Shown: positions 55,305 through 64,000 of the stretch, piece by piece
How the letters are laid out: every line of letters begins with the position of its first letter
Numbering within the stretch: the stretch's first letter is position 1
NCBI GenBank assembly: GCA_949152475.1
Contig: OX424559.1
Location: 32,531,119-32,595,118, forward strand
Origin: Terebella lapidaria
Taxonomy: Eukaryota; Annelida; Polychaeta; Terebellida; Terebellidae
Direction: 5' to 3'
Length of the DNA stretch: 64,000 nt
Translations under genes and position numbers: made by a program
The notes under the pieces: model-generated
What the model was told of the DNA's origin: nothing
Databases searched by the model: none
The model's input: the letters and a program-made list of their open reading frames with translations, nothing else

Positions 55305-56472
55305 ACTTGCAAATTATTGACCAATATCCCTCCTACCTAAAATATCAAAAATACTAGAAATGGTGGTGCATATACGACTCTATAATTTTCTTGCCACTAT
55401 AACAATCAATGTGGCTTTGAAAAGGGGCAGAGCACAATTGATGCAATAACAAAATTTGTCGGCGATATCAAAACTGAACTCGATAAAAGTAACACCAGTA
55501 TCTATATATTTCTAGACTTATCAAAAGCCTTCGATATGATTGACCTAAACATATTATTTAATAAACTGGAATTCTATGAAATCCGCGGTAAACCCCAAGA
55601 CTGGTTCAGAAGTTATCATTTCAATCGTAAGCACTTTGTATCGTATGCCGGAAACACTCTGAAATCAATGACATTAAATGTGGTGTACCACAATGATCGG
55701 TCATGGGCCCTCTGTTATTTATAATTTATACAAACGATCTCCCCAAAAAAAACCTATACGCTAAGTCCATACTGTTTGCTGATTATACAACTATATACTT
55801 CTCAAACAACCACATAAAAGTAATCTATCAAACAATGACCAAAAAACTATCCAGACCATCATATTGGTTTAAAGCTAATAAAGTGTCAACATATCCAAAA
55901 CAAACAATATGATATTCACCAATAAAATATTCGATAACAACCAGAAAGATGATATCGTTCTATCAGACACAAAAATTACAGAGACCGAAACATTCAAGTT
56001 CCTTGGAATTCATATAGATAAATCCTTAAACTGCAGTGAACACATAAAGCATGTTAGGAACAAAATAAGTAAATCCCATTTTGCACTAAATAAAGCGAAA
56101 AATGTCATGAACAAAGAGCACCTCATCACACGCTATTATCCTATGGTTTATCCTTCCCTGCTTCACGGTATCACTTTCTGTAGATCTGCCGCCAATAAAT
56201 GTTTATCAGAACTCATTATTCAGCAAAATATAATAGTTAGAACCATAGCAGGAGCACGTTATGATGCACACACTGCATCTATCTTTGCGTCATTGAAAAT
56301 TTTAAAGCTATTGGACATCTATGAACTCCCAGTAACCAAGTATATTTATTCGTTTATACAACGCACATTACCAGTTCAAGTATCCAAACTCTTCACATTT
56401 ACTGAGGACATACACCTTTATAAAACCTGGAACAGTCTTCTTCACCGTTCTCCTCTCTATCCACTATACTGA
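55305..56472 (+). pseudogene. CR1/Jockey-type LINE reverse transcriptase, copy 1
   Basis: From about 55,315: PISLLPKISKILE, CGFEKGQSTIDA, YIFLDLSKAFDMIDL (first catalytic Asp), WFRSYHFNRKHFVSYAG, GPLLFIIYTNDL, ILFADYTTIYF (ADD box changed to ADY) and FKFLGIHIDKSLNCSEHI. The frame is split by a shift near 55,690 and a stop (TGA 55,910-55,912), then open to 56,472. It ends with SLYPLY and a stop, followed by ACAATGGACTTACGTCATCCC, which also occurs near 8,580. No endonuclease domain is visible. Confidence 0.8.
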
Positions 56473-57866
56473 AACAATGGACTTACGTCATCCCTTGCTC
56501 TCGCGCGCTGCCTGCCCGCCTTGTTGGCCAGCGCCTCGCGCTGGACTTCTAAGTTTGCCTAAAATGAGACCCACGGAGGGTAGATATGAGTGGGCCCGGT
56601 CCTGCTCATGCTGCTATCCTTTGTTAAATACAGTAATCTCAACAAAAGGATCACAGCCGTGATGAATACCGTTCAAGGCTGGTATCAGGCCTACTTATTT
56701 CCGGGGTCGTTGTGCAATAAAGGCCGGCAGTTTAGTTCAATAGTTTATTTCGATGATAAATGGTCGATGTTCAGTCACAACACAATACGGGGCCGTTCGC
56801 ACCTACGTCGGTTATACTCCCAGTCGAATTATATATATATCGTCTATTCCAGGTATAATTCTTCTTATATCACAATTATAGTTTAGTCCATATATATTGT
56901 TCTATACGATCAGAGCCATCAAGTTTATCAAAAATCTCGAAACTAAAAACACGTCCATCTTGATGGAAGGCATCTTCTAGACTACGCGGGGCCGGGGGAC
57001 CATGTGCATGGAGTTTTCCCGCCTAGTGTATGCGGTGTTGTGATTGGTCGACTGTGTGCTGATCTCACCGGGAAAGTGGGTTTCCCCGGTGTATGTGCTG
57101 TTCACGTGTTCTGAGTGCAGTGCATGTGATGTTCCATGTGATGAAGTATAGGTGTGTGAAGGTCAAGGCCGGTGCACTGGGGTTGAATTATCTGGTTGGA
57201 CGGGGCCGGGGGTGCGTGTGAGCTGACCTATTCTGTATATGGACCGTGTATTGATCGTATAGTGCATATGTACTGTATGTAAAGTCATGTAAGGAGTCTG
57301 TGGTGTCATGGAAATGTGGTGCGCGGGAGGGGCGGGCCATTACAGTCTCTAAAAATGCTACATTACACCCCTTCATTAATCCTACGCCCTCGGGATTACC
57401 CTCCCCGTAATCCCCGTCGCAAAAACCAAAACAATAAAAAGCTAGAAAGTCCTAAAAGGTCAAAACCCAGCACTCACGCACACTCGCCGCGCGACAATGT
57501 GAAAGCACTTCATACAATAAAAAGATCCTAACTGTCAAAATAAACGTCAGCAGTCAGTCCGTCAACAGTCGCTACGCTGATACATACAAATACATGCACA
57601 ACAATGACTGAGATGCAATGGAATGTATAAACAAAACTCCTCGACATTCTCTAATAGAATGGAAATTACTTAGAGTCTATTGCTGAAATAAAATTCCGGA
57701 TTAAACTCATATACAACATTTTTAACGTGACCAGGATGATTTTATCTATATACAAATATTTACAACGTGACCAGGATTACTTTTCCCGTGTCAACACAGG
57801 GCCGGTATAATACTGGGCCGACAGTTCGGGGTCGGGCAGTTCAGCGTGACCAGGATTTCTAGGTCA
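56473..57866. other. non-coding part of the 2.77-kb unit
   Basis: Holds GC-rich blocks (GGGGCCGGGGGACC near 56,990; GGACGGGGCCGGGGG near 57,197) and the short repeated word AACGTGACCAGGAT (57,727, 57,767). It could be LTR or leader sequence of the gypsy element to the right, but I see no second copy that would prove it. Confidence 0.35.
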
Positions 57867-58268
57867 CTATCCTGTGGGGCCGACACAACAGGGTCGGCAG
57901 TTCAGGGCCATTAAGTCCAGGCCGAAGTTACTCACTGTTCCCATTTGCTGGCGGGAGACGGCCGGGCCGCTGTAATATAAGGTCGACAAATTCACTGGGT
58001 CGACTGTAGTAATAGTCCGAGTGTATTCAAAGTCGATTTCTGCCATGTTTTCTGAAGTATGGCATGATACTTGTACAAATCCGATTTCACGCAGCGTGTC
58101 ATTGTTCCAAGTGTGTATGCTGCAAGGCGGGGCCGTCGTCAGGGAAACGCGGGTGCGATCCTTCGTCGGCCTACTAGGCCAGTCCATTATGACAGTAGGA
58201 GGGTCCTCACACTGTCCAGATTTCCGTATGTCCGTCTGCCGTCCCCTGGATATCGCACTCCAAGACAT
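57867..58268 (-). CDS. uncharacterised 133-aa open frame
   Basis: An unbroken frame, kept also in the duplicate at 60,634-61,035 with two residue changes. Basic N terminus, no recognised motif. It may be part of a gypsy gag or 3' region, or a chance frame. Confidence 0.25.
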   Translation of the reverse strand: MSWSAISRGRQTDIRKSGQCEDPPTVIMDWPSRPTKDRTRVSLTTAPPCSIHTWNNDTLREIGFVQVSCHTSENMAEIDFEYTRTITTVDPVNLSTLYYSGPAVSRQQMGTVSNFGLDLMALNCRPCCVGPTG

Positions 58269-58299
58269 ATTCTGTTTATACTGGTCGACTGTTGATATT

Positions 58300-59240
58300 C
58301 GATATGATTGACCTAAACATATTAATTAATAAACTGGAATTCTATGAAATCCGCGGTAAACCCCAAGACTGGTTCAGAAGTTATCATTTCAATCGTAAGC
58401 ACTTTGTATCGTATGCCGGAAACACTCTGAAATCAATGACATTAAATGTGGTGTACCACAATGATCGGTCATGGGCCCTCTGTTATTTATAATTTATACA
58501 AACGATCTCCCCAAAAAAACCCTATACGCTAAGTCCATACTGTTTGCTGATTATACAACTATATACTTCTCAAACAACCACATAAAAGTAATCTATCAAA
58601 CAATGACCAAAAAACTATCCAGACCATCATATTGGTTTAAAGCTAATAAAGTGTCAACATATCCAAAACAAACAATATGATATTCACCAATAAAATATTC
58701 GATAACAACCAGAAAGATGATATCGTTCTATCAGACACAAAAATTACAGAGACCGAAACATTCAAGTTCCTTGGAATTCATATAGATAAATCCTTAAACT
58801 GCAGTGAACACATAAAGCCTGTTAGGAACAAAATAAGTAAATCCCATTTTGCACTAAATAAAGTGAAAAATGTCATGAACAAAGAGCACCTCATCACACG
58901 CTATTATCCTATGGTTTATCCTTCCCTGCTTCACGGTATCACTTTCTGTAGATCTGCCGCCAATAAATGTTTATCAGAACTCATTATTCAGCAAAATATA
59001 GTAGTTAGAACCATAGCAGGAGCACGTTATGATGCACACATTGCATCTATCTTTGCGTCATTGAAAATTTTAAAGCTATTGGACATCTATGAACTCCCAG
59101 TAACCAAGTATATTTATTCGTTTATACAACGCACATTACCAGTTCAAGTATCCAAACTCTTCACATTTACTGAGGACATACACCTTTATAAAACCTGGAA
59201 CAGTCTTCTTCACCGTTCTCCTCTCTATCCACTATACTGA
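58300..59240 (+). pseudogene. CR1/Jockey-type LINE reverse transcriptase, copy 2
   Basis: Duplicate of 55,532-56,472, lacking the RT part before AFDMIDL because the duplication starts there. Contains GPLLFIIYTNDL, ILFADYTTIYF and FKFLGIHIDKSLNC, with the same break points as copy 1. Confidence 0.8.
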
Positions 59241-60633
59241 AACAATGGACTTACGTCATCCCTTGCTCTCGCGCGCTGCCTGCCTGCCTTGTTGGCCAGC
59301 GCCTCGCGCTGGACTTCTAAGTTTGCCCAAAATGAGACCCACGGAGGGTAGATATGAGTGGGCCCGGTCCTGCTCATGCTGCTATCCTTTGTTAAATACA
59401 GTAATCTCAACAAAAGGATCACAGCCGTGATGAATACCGTTCAAGGCTGGTATCAGGCCTACCTATTTCCGGGGTCATTGTGCAATAAAGGCCGGCAGTT
59501 TAGTTCAATAGTTTATTTCGATGATAAATGGTCGATGTTCAGTCACAACACAATACGGGGCCGTTCGCACCTACGTCGGTTATACTCCCAGTCGAATTAT
59601 ATATATATCGTCTATTCCAGGTATAATTCTTCTTATATCACAATTATAGTTTAGTCCATATATATTGTTCTATACGATCAGAGCCATCAAGTTTATCAAA
59701 AATCTCGAAACTAAAAACACGTCCATCTTGATGGAAGGCATCTTCTAGACTACGCGGGGCCGGGGGACCATGTGCATGGAGTTTTCCCGCCTAGTGTACG
59801 CGGTGTTGTGATTGGTCGAGTGTGTGCTGATCTCACTGGGAAAGTGGGTTTCCCCGGTGCATGTGCTGTTCACGTGTTCTGAGTGCAGTGCATGTGATGT
59901 TCCATGTGATGAAGTATAGGTTGTGAAGGTCAAGGCCGGTGCACTGGGGTTGAATTATCTGGTTGGACGGGGCCGGGGGTGCATGTGAGCTGACCTAGTT
60001 TGTATATGGACCGTGTATTGATCGTATAGTGCATATGTACTCTATGTAAAGTCATGTAAGGAGTCTGTGGTGTCATGGAAATGTGGTGCGCGGGAGGGGC
60101 GGGCCAGTACAGTCTCTAAAAATGCTACATTACACCCCTTCATTAATCCTACGCCCTCGGGATTACCCTCCCCGTACTCCCCATCGCAAAAACCAAAACA
60201 ATAAAAAGCTAGAAAGTCCTAAAAGGTCAAAACCCAGCACTCACGCACACTCGCCGCGCGACAATGTGAAAGCACTTCATACAATAAAAAGATCCTAACT
60301 GTCAAAATAAACGTCAGCAGTCAGTCCGTCAACAGTCGCTACGATGATACATACAAATACATGCACAACAATGACTGAGATGCAATGGAATGTATAAACA
60401 AAACTCCTCGACATTCTCTAATAGAATGGAAATTACTTAGAGTCTATTGCTGAAATAAAATTCCGGATTAAACTCATATACAACATTTTTAACGTGACCA
60501 GGATGATTTTATCTATATACAAATATTTACAACGTGACCAGGATTACTTTTCCCGTGTCAACACAGGGCCGGTATAATACTGGGCCGACAGTTCGGGGTC
60601 GGACAGTTCAGCGTGACCAGGATTTCTAGGTCA

Positions 60634-61035
60634 CTATCCTGTGGGGCCGACACAACAGGGTCGGCAGTTCAGGGCCATTAAGTCCAGGCCGAAGTTACTC
60701 ACTGTTCCCATTTGCTGGCGGGAGACGGCCGGGCCGCTGTAATATAAGGTCGACAAATTCACTGGGTCGACTGTAGTAATAGTCCGAGTGTATTCAAAGT
60801 CGATTTCTGCCATGTTTTCTGAAGTATGGCATGATACTTGTACAAATCCGATTTCATGCAGCGTGTCATTGTTCCAAGTGTGTATGCTGCAAGGCGGGGC
60901 CGTCGTCAGGGAAACGCGGGTGCGATCCTTCGTCGGCCTACTAGGCCGGTCCATTATGACAGTAGGGGGGTCCTCACACTGTCCAGATTTCCGTATGTCC
61001 GTCTGCCGTCCCCTGGATATCGCACTCCAAGACAT
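60634..61035 (-). CDS. uncharacterised 133-aa open frame, duplicate
   Basis: Second copy of 57,867-58,268. Two visible residue changes (Trp to Arg at about 30, Arg to His at about 60), none of which breaks it. Confidence 0.25.
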   Translation of the reverse strand: MSWSAISRGRQTDIRKSGQCEDPPTVIMDRPSRPTKDRTRVSLTTAPPCSIHTWNNDTLHEIGFVQVSCHTSENMAEIDFEYTRTITTVDPVNLSTLYYSGPAVSRQQMGTVSNFGLDLMALNCRPCCVGPTG

Positions 61036-61066
61036 ATTCTGTTTATACTGGTCGACTGTTCATATT

Positions 61067-61694
61067 ACTGGGCTCTTTTTGCCCGAAGACTCACTATTGT
61101 CTTTAATAGGGGAAAATTTGTGGGTGCTGTAAACAGCTTCAGAGTTTATCAGCGCTCGTGCGAACCTTGTGAACTAGTTCATTAGTCATTCCTTTTCCCA
61201 CAAGTTAGCGCATAATAAACTGGCGGGGTCGAATTGTTATTTCACAGACGACACACAGTTAATACAGGCTGAGATATGAATATCAATCACTCACAGGGGT
61301 CGAAGATGTAATGAACTGGGTCGGTCACACCGTGGCGCTTTGAATTTTTGTGTGATGAGTTTGATGACAGGCCGCATTTTGGTATGATAGATTTTTCCGT
61401 GACTGGTTCCCGTACCAAAAGGCCGTTCCTCTGAATATTACATAGAGTGGGTAGAGGCTCTGTCGACGCATACCCCAGAAAGAATCACTCTATCACCTCT
61501 TCGACAACTAAGTGGCCTTACTCAAGGCGTGACATGAATTATTATCCTCTTCAGCTGTCACATGGATAGAAACTTGACATGATATTTTTAGTCATTGCGT
61601 AACACACGCGGAACAAAGGTACATGTTATACGGGGTCGAAACACATATCATTATGCAACCAATTATTCACCAGCATCGTAATCATGAAATCATA
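61067..61694. other. spacer left of gypsy 2
   Basis: No gene recognised. The 3' end of the gypsy element should lie here or further left, but no LTR pair can be seen because the other end is outside the window. Confidence 0.35.
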
Positions 61695-62145
61695 TCAAAT
61701 GTGTATATATACCGAAATTGCCTCACTGACATCTTGCACAAGGTTTTGGCGGGTCCGAACTCGATCTTCGCAATCTTTTTCTCTGTCGATGTCGGCTTGA
61801 GCCGGGTAAGGTCTAGGGTCCTCATTGACGACTTTGGGTCGTTGATGAGTCAGACTCAGCAGTTTGGACTGAATCAGTATGCCGATCTTGGACTGTAACC
61901 TCCCAGGGATAGTAAAACTCCTTGAGAAGTCCCATGGGGTCGGGCGACTGTTCTGGGTCGGATTTGCTTGACGACTGTGTAGGTCGTACAGGGTCGGAGT
62001 AGATGTGGGCCGCTTGGTTGTCACCTTCGTATAGCTTGAGAATATCCAGATGAACAACACGAGTGTTCCAAGGGTTGGAAACCAAGGCGATAAGATAATC
62101 CACATCAGTTACACGGTCGATGATCCTCCAAGGATCAGTCCAGGG

Positions 62146-63555
62146 TCAGGCGAACTTATTATTCTGCGTGAGATGCAGATAATAATACCGGACCGGTTCT
62201 CCTGGTTGAAACTGGGGTCGGGGTTTTGCGTGGGCGTTGCAACCCATCTTTTGCCGAATTGCTGCTTTCTCGAGATGGTCTTGTGCGAAACCATGGGCAG
62301 TCCTGATGGCTTGCCGCAGGTACTCCACATACTCCGGACCACACGAAGGTAGAGGCTTGGGGTCGTAGGTCGGGAACATGAGGTCGACTGGCAGATTACA
62401 CTGTTGTCCATACACCATCAGATGCGGGATGCATCCCGTGGACGAGTGTACCGAGTTTCTATAGGCCATTAACACATATGGTAGGTGCAAGTCCCAGTCG
62501 TTTGCACGATTGCTGACAAATACACTCAGCATGTTGAACAATGTCCTATTAAAACGTTCAACTTGGCCGTCACTCTGAGGTCAATATGGGGTTGTACAAA
62601 TTTTCTTGGCGCCCAGGAGATGCACAACATTGCGGAACAGGGACAACCCGAACTCGGTACCTTGGTCGCGATGAGTGGCCTTGGGAACACCAAGGTAAAC
62701 TATCCACCTGTTCACCAAGATGTCGGCAACATTTTTGGCCGTATGTCGCCATAGCGGAAAGGCATCCGTATACTTCGAGAAGTAGTCCGACATGACAAGT
62801 ATGTACCGATGGCCTCTTCCCGTGACTTTGTGGGTGTCGAGAATGTCCATCGCTATCCTGTCGAACGGAGCTCCTGTCGGCAACTGAGTCAGGGGCGATC
62901 TTTTTGGGGTCGGTTTATCCTTGCGGGTCACACATTGTGGGCAATGGGCACACCAGCGGGTGACGTCCAACGCCATGCCGGGCCAGTGAAAACGGCGCCT
63001 GACTCTCTCGATGGTACGCTGTATGCCGAGATGTCTGACAATCTTCAGTTGGTGCAGAACTTGAGTCCTGAGGGTGACAGGAAGCACGGTTTGCACCACA
63101 GTTCGTCCGGCGGGATCGGTTTTTGCATTCCGTACCAGCATGCTGTCTTGTAGCGCCAGGAGGTTCCAGCGAGAAACAAGTGTCTTTACCTCCTCTCCGT
63201 GGCGTGCAACCCCGACACTGGGGTCGGCCTGCTGTGCCGCGACAATGTCGTGGGTCGTATAGTCCGATAGCCATTTTTGACCATCCAGTGTGGTGTCCAA
63301 GGCACGGACTCGAACAATTTGACGTGCCGAAACTAGTCGGGGCAAAACCGGTGATGTTATGGAATCACTGTCCAGGAAGTCTGCCCTTGTCTTGGCCGGA
63401 ACAATGGTTATCCAACGAACTGGAAGTTCTCCAGAACTATTTTTCTGGGTCGGTCGGAGGTGTGACGAGTCGTCCGGGACAGTCTTGGTGTTTGCAGCTG
63501 TGACACCGTGACAGGCCGTCAGCGTTGCCGTGTAGTTTGTCGGGTCGATGCTCAA
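62146..63555 (-). pseudogene. pol: gypsy 2 integrase, one nonsense codon
   Basis: Zinc finger VRHLGIQRTIERVRRRF ... CAHCPQC, core domain AMDILDTHKV (Asp), HRDQGTEFG (Asp) and, after the break, DGQVERFNRT (Glu). The break is a single in-frame TGA at 62,583-62,581 right after CTTPY, where CGA (Arg) is usual in the family; this fits decay of a methylated CpG. Beyond it the frame is open to 62,146 (LPYVLMAYRNSVHSSTG, LPVDLMF). The tail continues weakly to about 61,820 (PWNTRVVHLDILKLYEG). Confidence 0.85.
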
Positions 63556-64000
63556 TCTTGAAGTCGTAATGTTGCAACTTAGTGAGCCACCTGGCGAGCA
63601 TGCCGTCAGCGTCGCTATAGTTTCTAAACCACCTCAAGGAGCTGTGGTCGGTCCGGAAGAGGAATTTCCTAACCCAGAGATAATGCCGATAGTGCTGTAC
63701 CATTTCAACTACTGCCAGTAGTTCCCTGTACATGGTACAGTAGTTCCATTGGGTTCGGGAGAGGGTTTTGCTGGCGAACCCGATGGGGATCTCCTTCCCG
63801 TTAACCCTTTGTGAGAGGGCGCCTCCCACAGCAAAGCCGCTTGCATCCATGTCGAGGATGAAGTAGTCGTCCGGATTCTGGGTCGGGTGAGCGAGCTTGG
63901 GTGCCTTGATGAGGGCATCACGAAGTCATTGGAAAGCTCGTCGCTGGGCTGGTCCCCAAGTGAAATGACATTCACCTCGGGTGAGAGCTACGAGAGGTTC
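63437..64000 (-). pseudogene. pol: gypsy 2 RT end and RNase H, partial
   Basis: From the window edge: CHFTWGPAQRRAFQ, a TGA at 63,928-63,926, LAHPTQNPDDYFILDMDASG (RNase H Asp), FASKTLSRTQWNY, YRELLAVVEMVQHYRHYL, RTDHSSLRWF and HRPDKLHGNADGLSR. It ends at a stop at 63,437; the integrase runs in a different frame and overlaps it over about 118 bp, so a frameshift lies between 63,437 and 63,555. Confidence 0.83.

Larger units (their letters stand above)
55530..61066. repeat. 2.77-kb tandem duplication
   Basis: Unit 1 is 55,530-58,299, unit 2 58,300-61,066; offset 2,767-2,768 throughout, with few differences. The join (58,290-58,302) fuses GACTGTTGATATT to TTCGATATGATTG with ATT shared or nearly shared. 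Confidence 0.9.
61695..64000 (-). mobile_element. Ty3/gypsy element 2, runs off the right edge
   Basis: Minus-strand RNase H, integrase and C-terminal tail. Different family from the element at 43,369-47,362. LTRs not identified. Confidence 0.82.

Noticed and set aside
56473-57866. LTR of gypsy 2
   Set aside because: No second copy within the window except the tandem duplicate, which shares both flanks, so LTR status cannot be supported.

Overview
This window looks like a repeat-dense stretch of an animal nuclear genome. The element mix (Ngaro/DIRS tyrosine-recombinase retrotransposons, two kinds of Penelope-like elements, an L1/Tx1-like LINE, a CR1/Jockey-type LINE and Ty3/gypsy elements), together with AT-rich spacers and spliceosomal-looking splice sites, suggests a marine invertebrate. 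A mollusc or similar lophotrochozoan is my guess, but no host gene is present to prove it. I see no convincing host gene, no rRNA and no intact tRNA; almost everything recognisable belongs to mobile elements.

Region 1 (1-11,490). A 9.8-kb DNA transposon spans 395-10,191. It has 137-bp terminal inverted repeats that differ at about one base and a 5-bp target duplication (CTGTC). Each inverted repeat carries an inward-facing TATA box. Inside are, on the minus strand, a 757-aa protein that I read as a DDE-type transposase candidate with a C2H2 finger embedded in it, and a two-exon HIRAN-like protein; on the plus strand, a two-exon proline-rich PHD-finger protein. A further minus-strand exon with a coiled-coil-like segment lies near the left end. 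Other repeats have landed inside it.

Region 2 (11,498-41,400). A Ngaro-type element (gag, RT-RNase H, tyrosine recombinase, split direct repeats) is followed by a minus-strand Penelope-like element (PLE). The PLE has an ORF1 with a NADAR (YbiA-like) domain joined to an SGNH hydrolase domain, and an ORF2 with RT plus C-terminal GIY-YIG. A 7.13-kb piece running from inside Ngaro to inside the PLE is tandemly duplicated (12,737-19,868 and 19,871-27,007). Further on, a 6.77-kb piece holding PLE, Ngaro and L1/Tx1-like LINE parts is tandemly duplicated again (26,413-33,179 and 33,180-39,945) with only about two dozen differences seen by eye. The PLE ORF1/ORF2 border carries a TTTAAAC heptamer directly before the ORF1 stop, in the right phase for -1 frameshifting. 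Upstream of ORF1 there is a hammerhead-like fold and a possible intron.

Region 3 (41,400-48,430). A Naiad-type PLE (GIY-YIG before RT) is split by a Ty3/gypsy element with two ~0.8-kb LTRs. The gypsy element has lost gag, protease and most of RT, and next to its LTR it carries most of a tRNA-Lys(CUU) sequence plus a perfect 12-bp fold-back.

Region 4 (48,430-55,300) is non-coding: a diverged ~145-bp tandem repeat, a fold-back element whose arms are themselves tandem arrays, a 1.9-kb TTAA-flanked element with 16-bp inverted ends, a PstI-rich minisatellite and a ~200-bp hairpin element.

Region 5 (55,300-64,000). A degraded CR1/Jockey-type LINE RT sits in a third tandem duplication (55,530-58,299 and 58,300-61,066). 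A second gypsy element (RNase H and integrase, minus strand) runs off the right edge.

Taken together the window is a graveyard and workshop of selfish elements. None of the multi-gene elements is fully intact here. The most notable coding units are the NADAR-SGNH ORF1, the intact tyrosine recombinase and the DDE-like transposase candidate.
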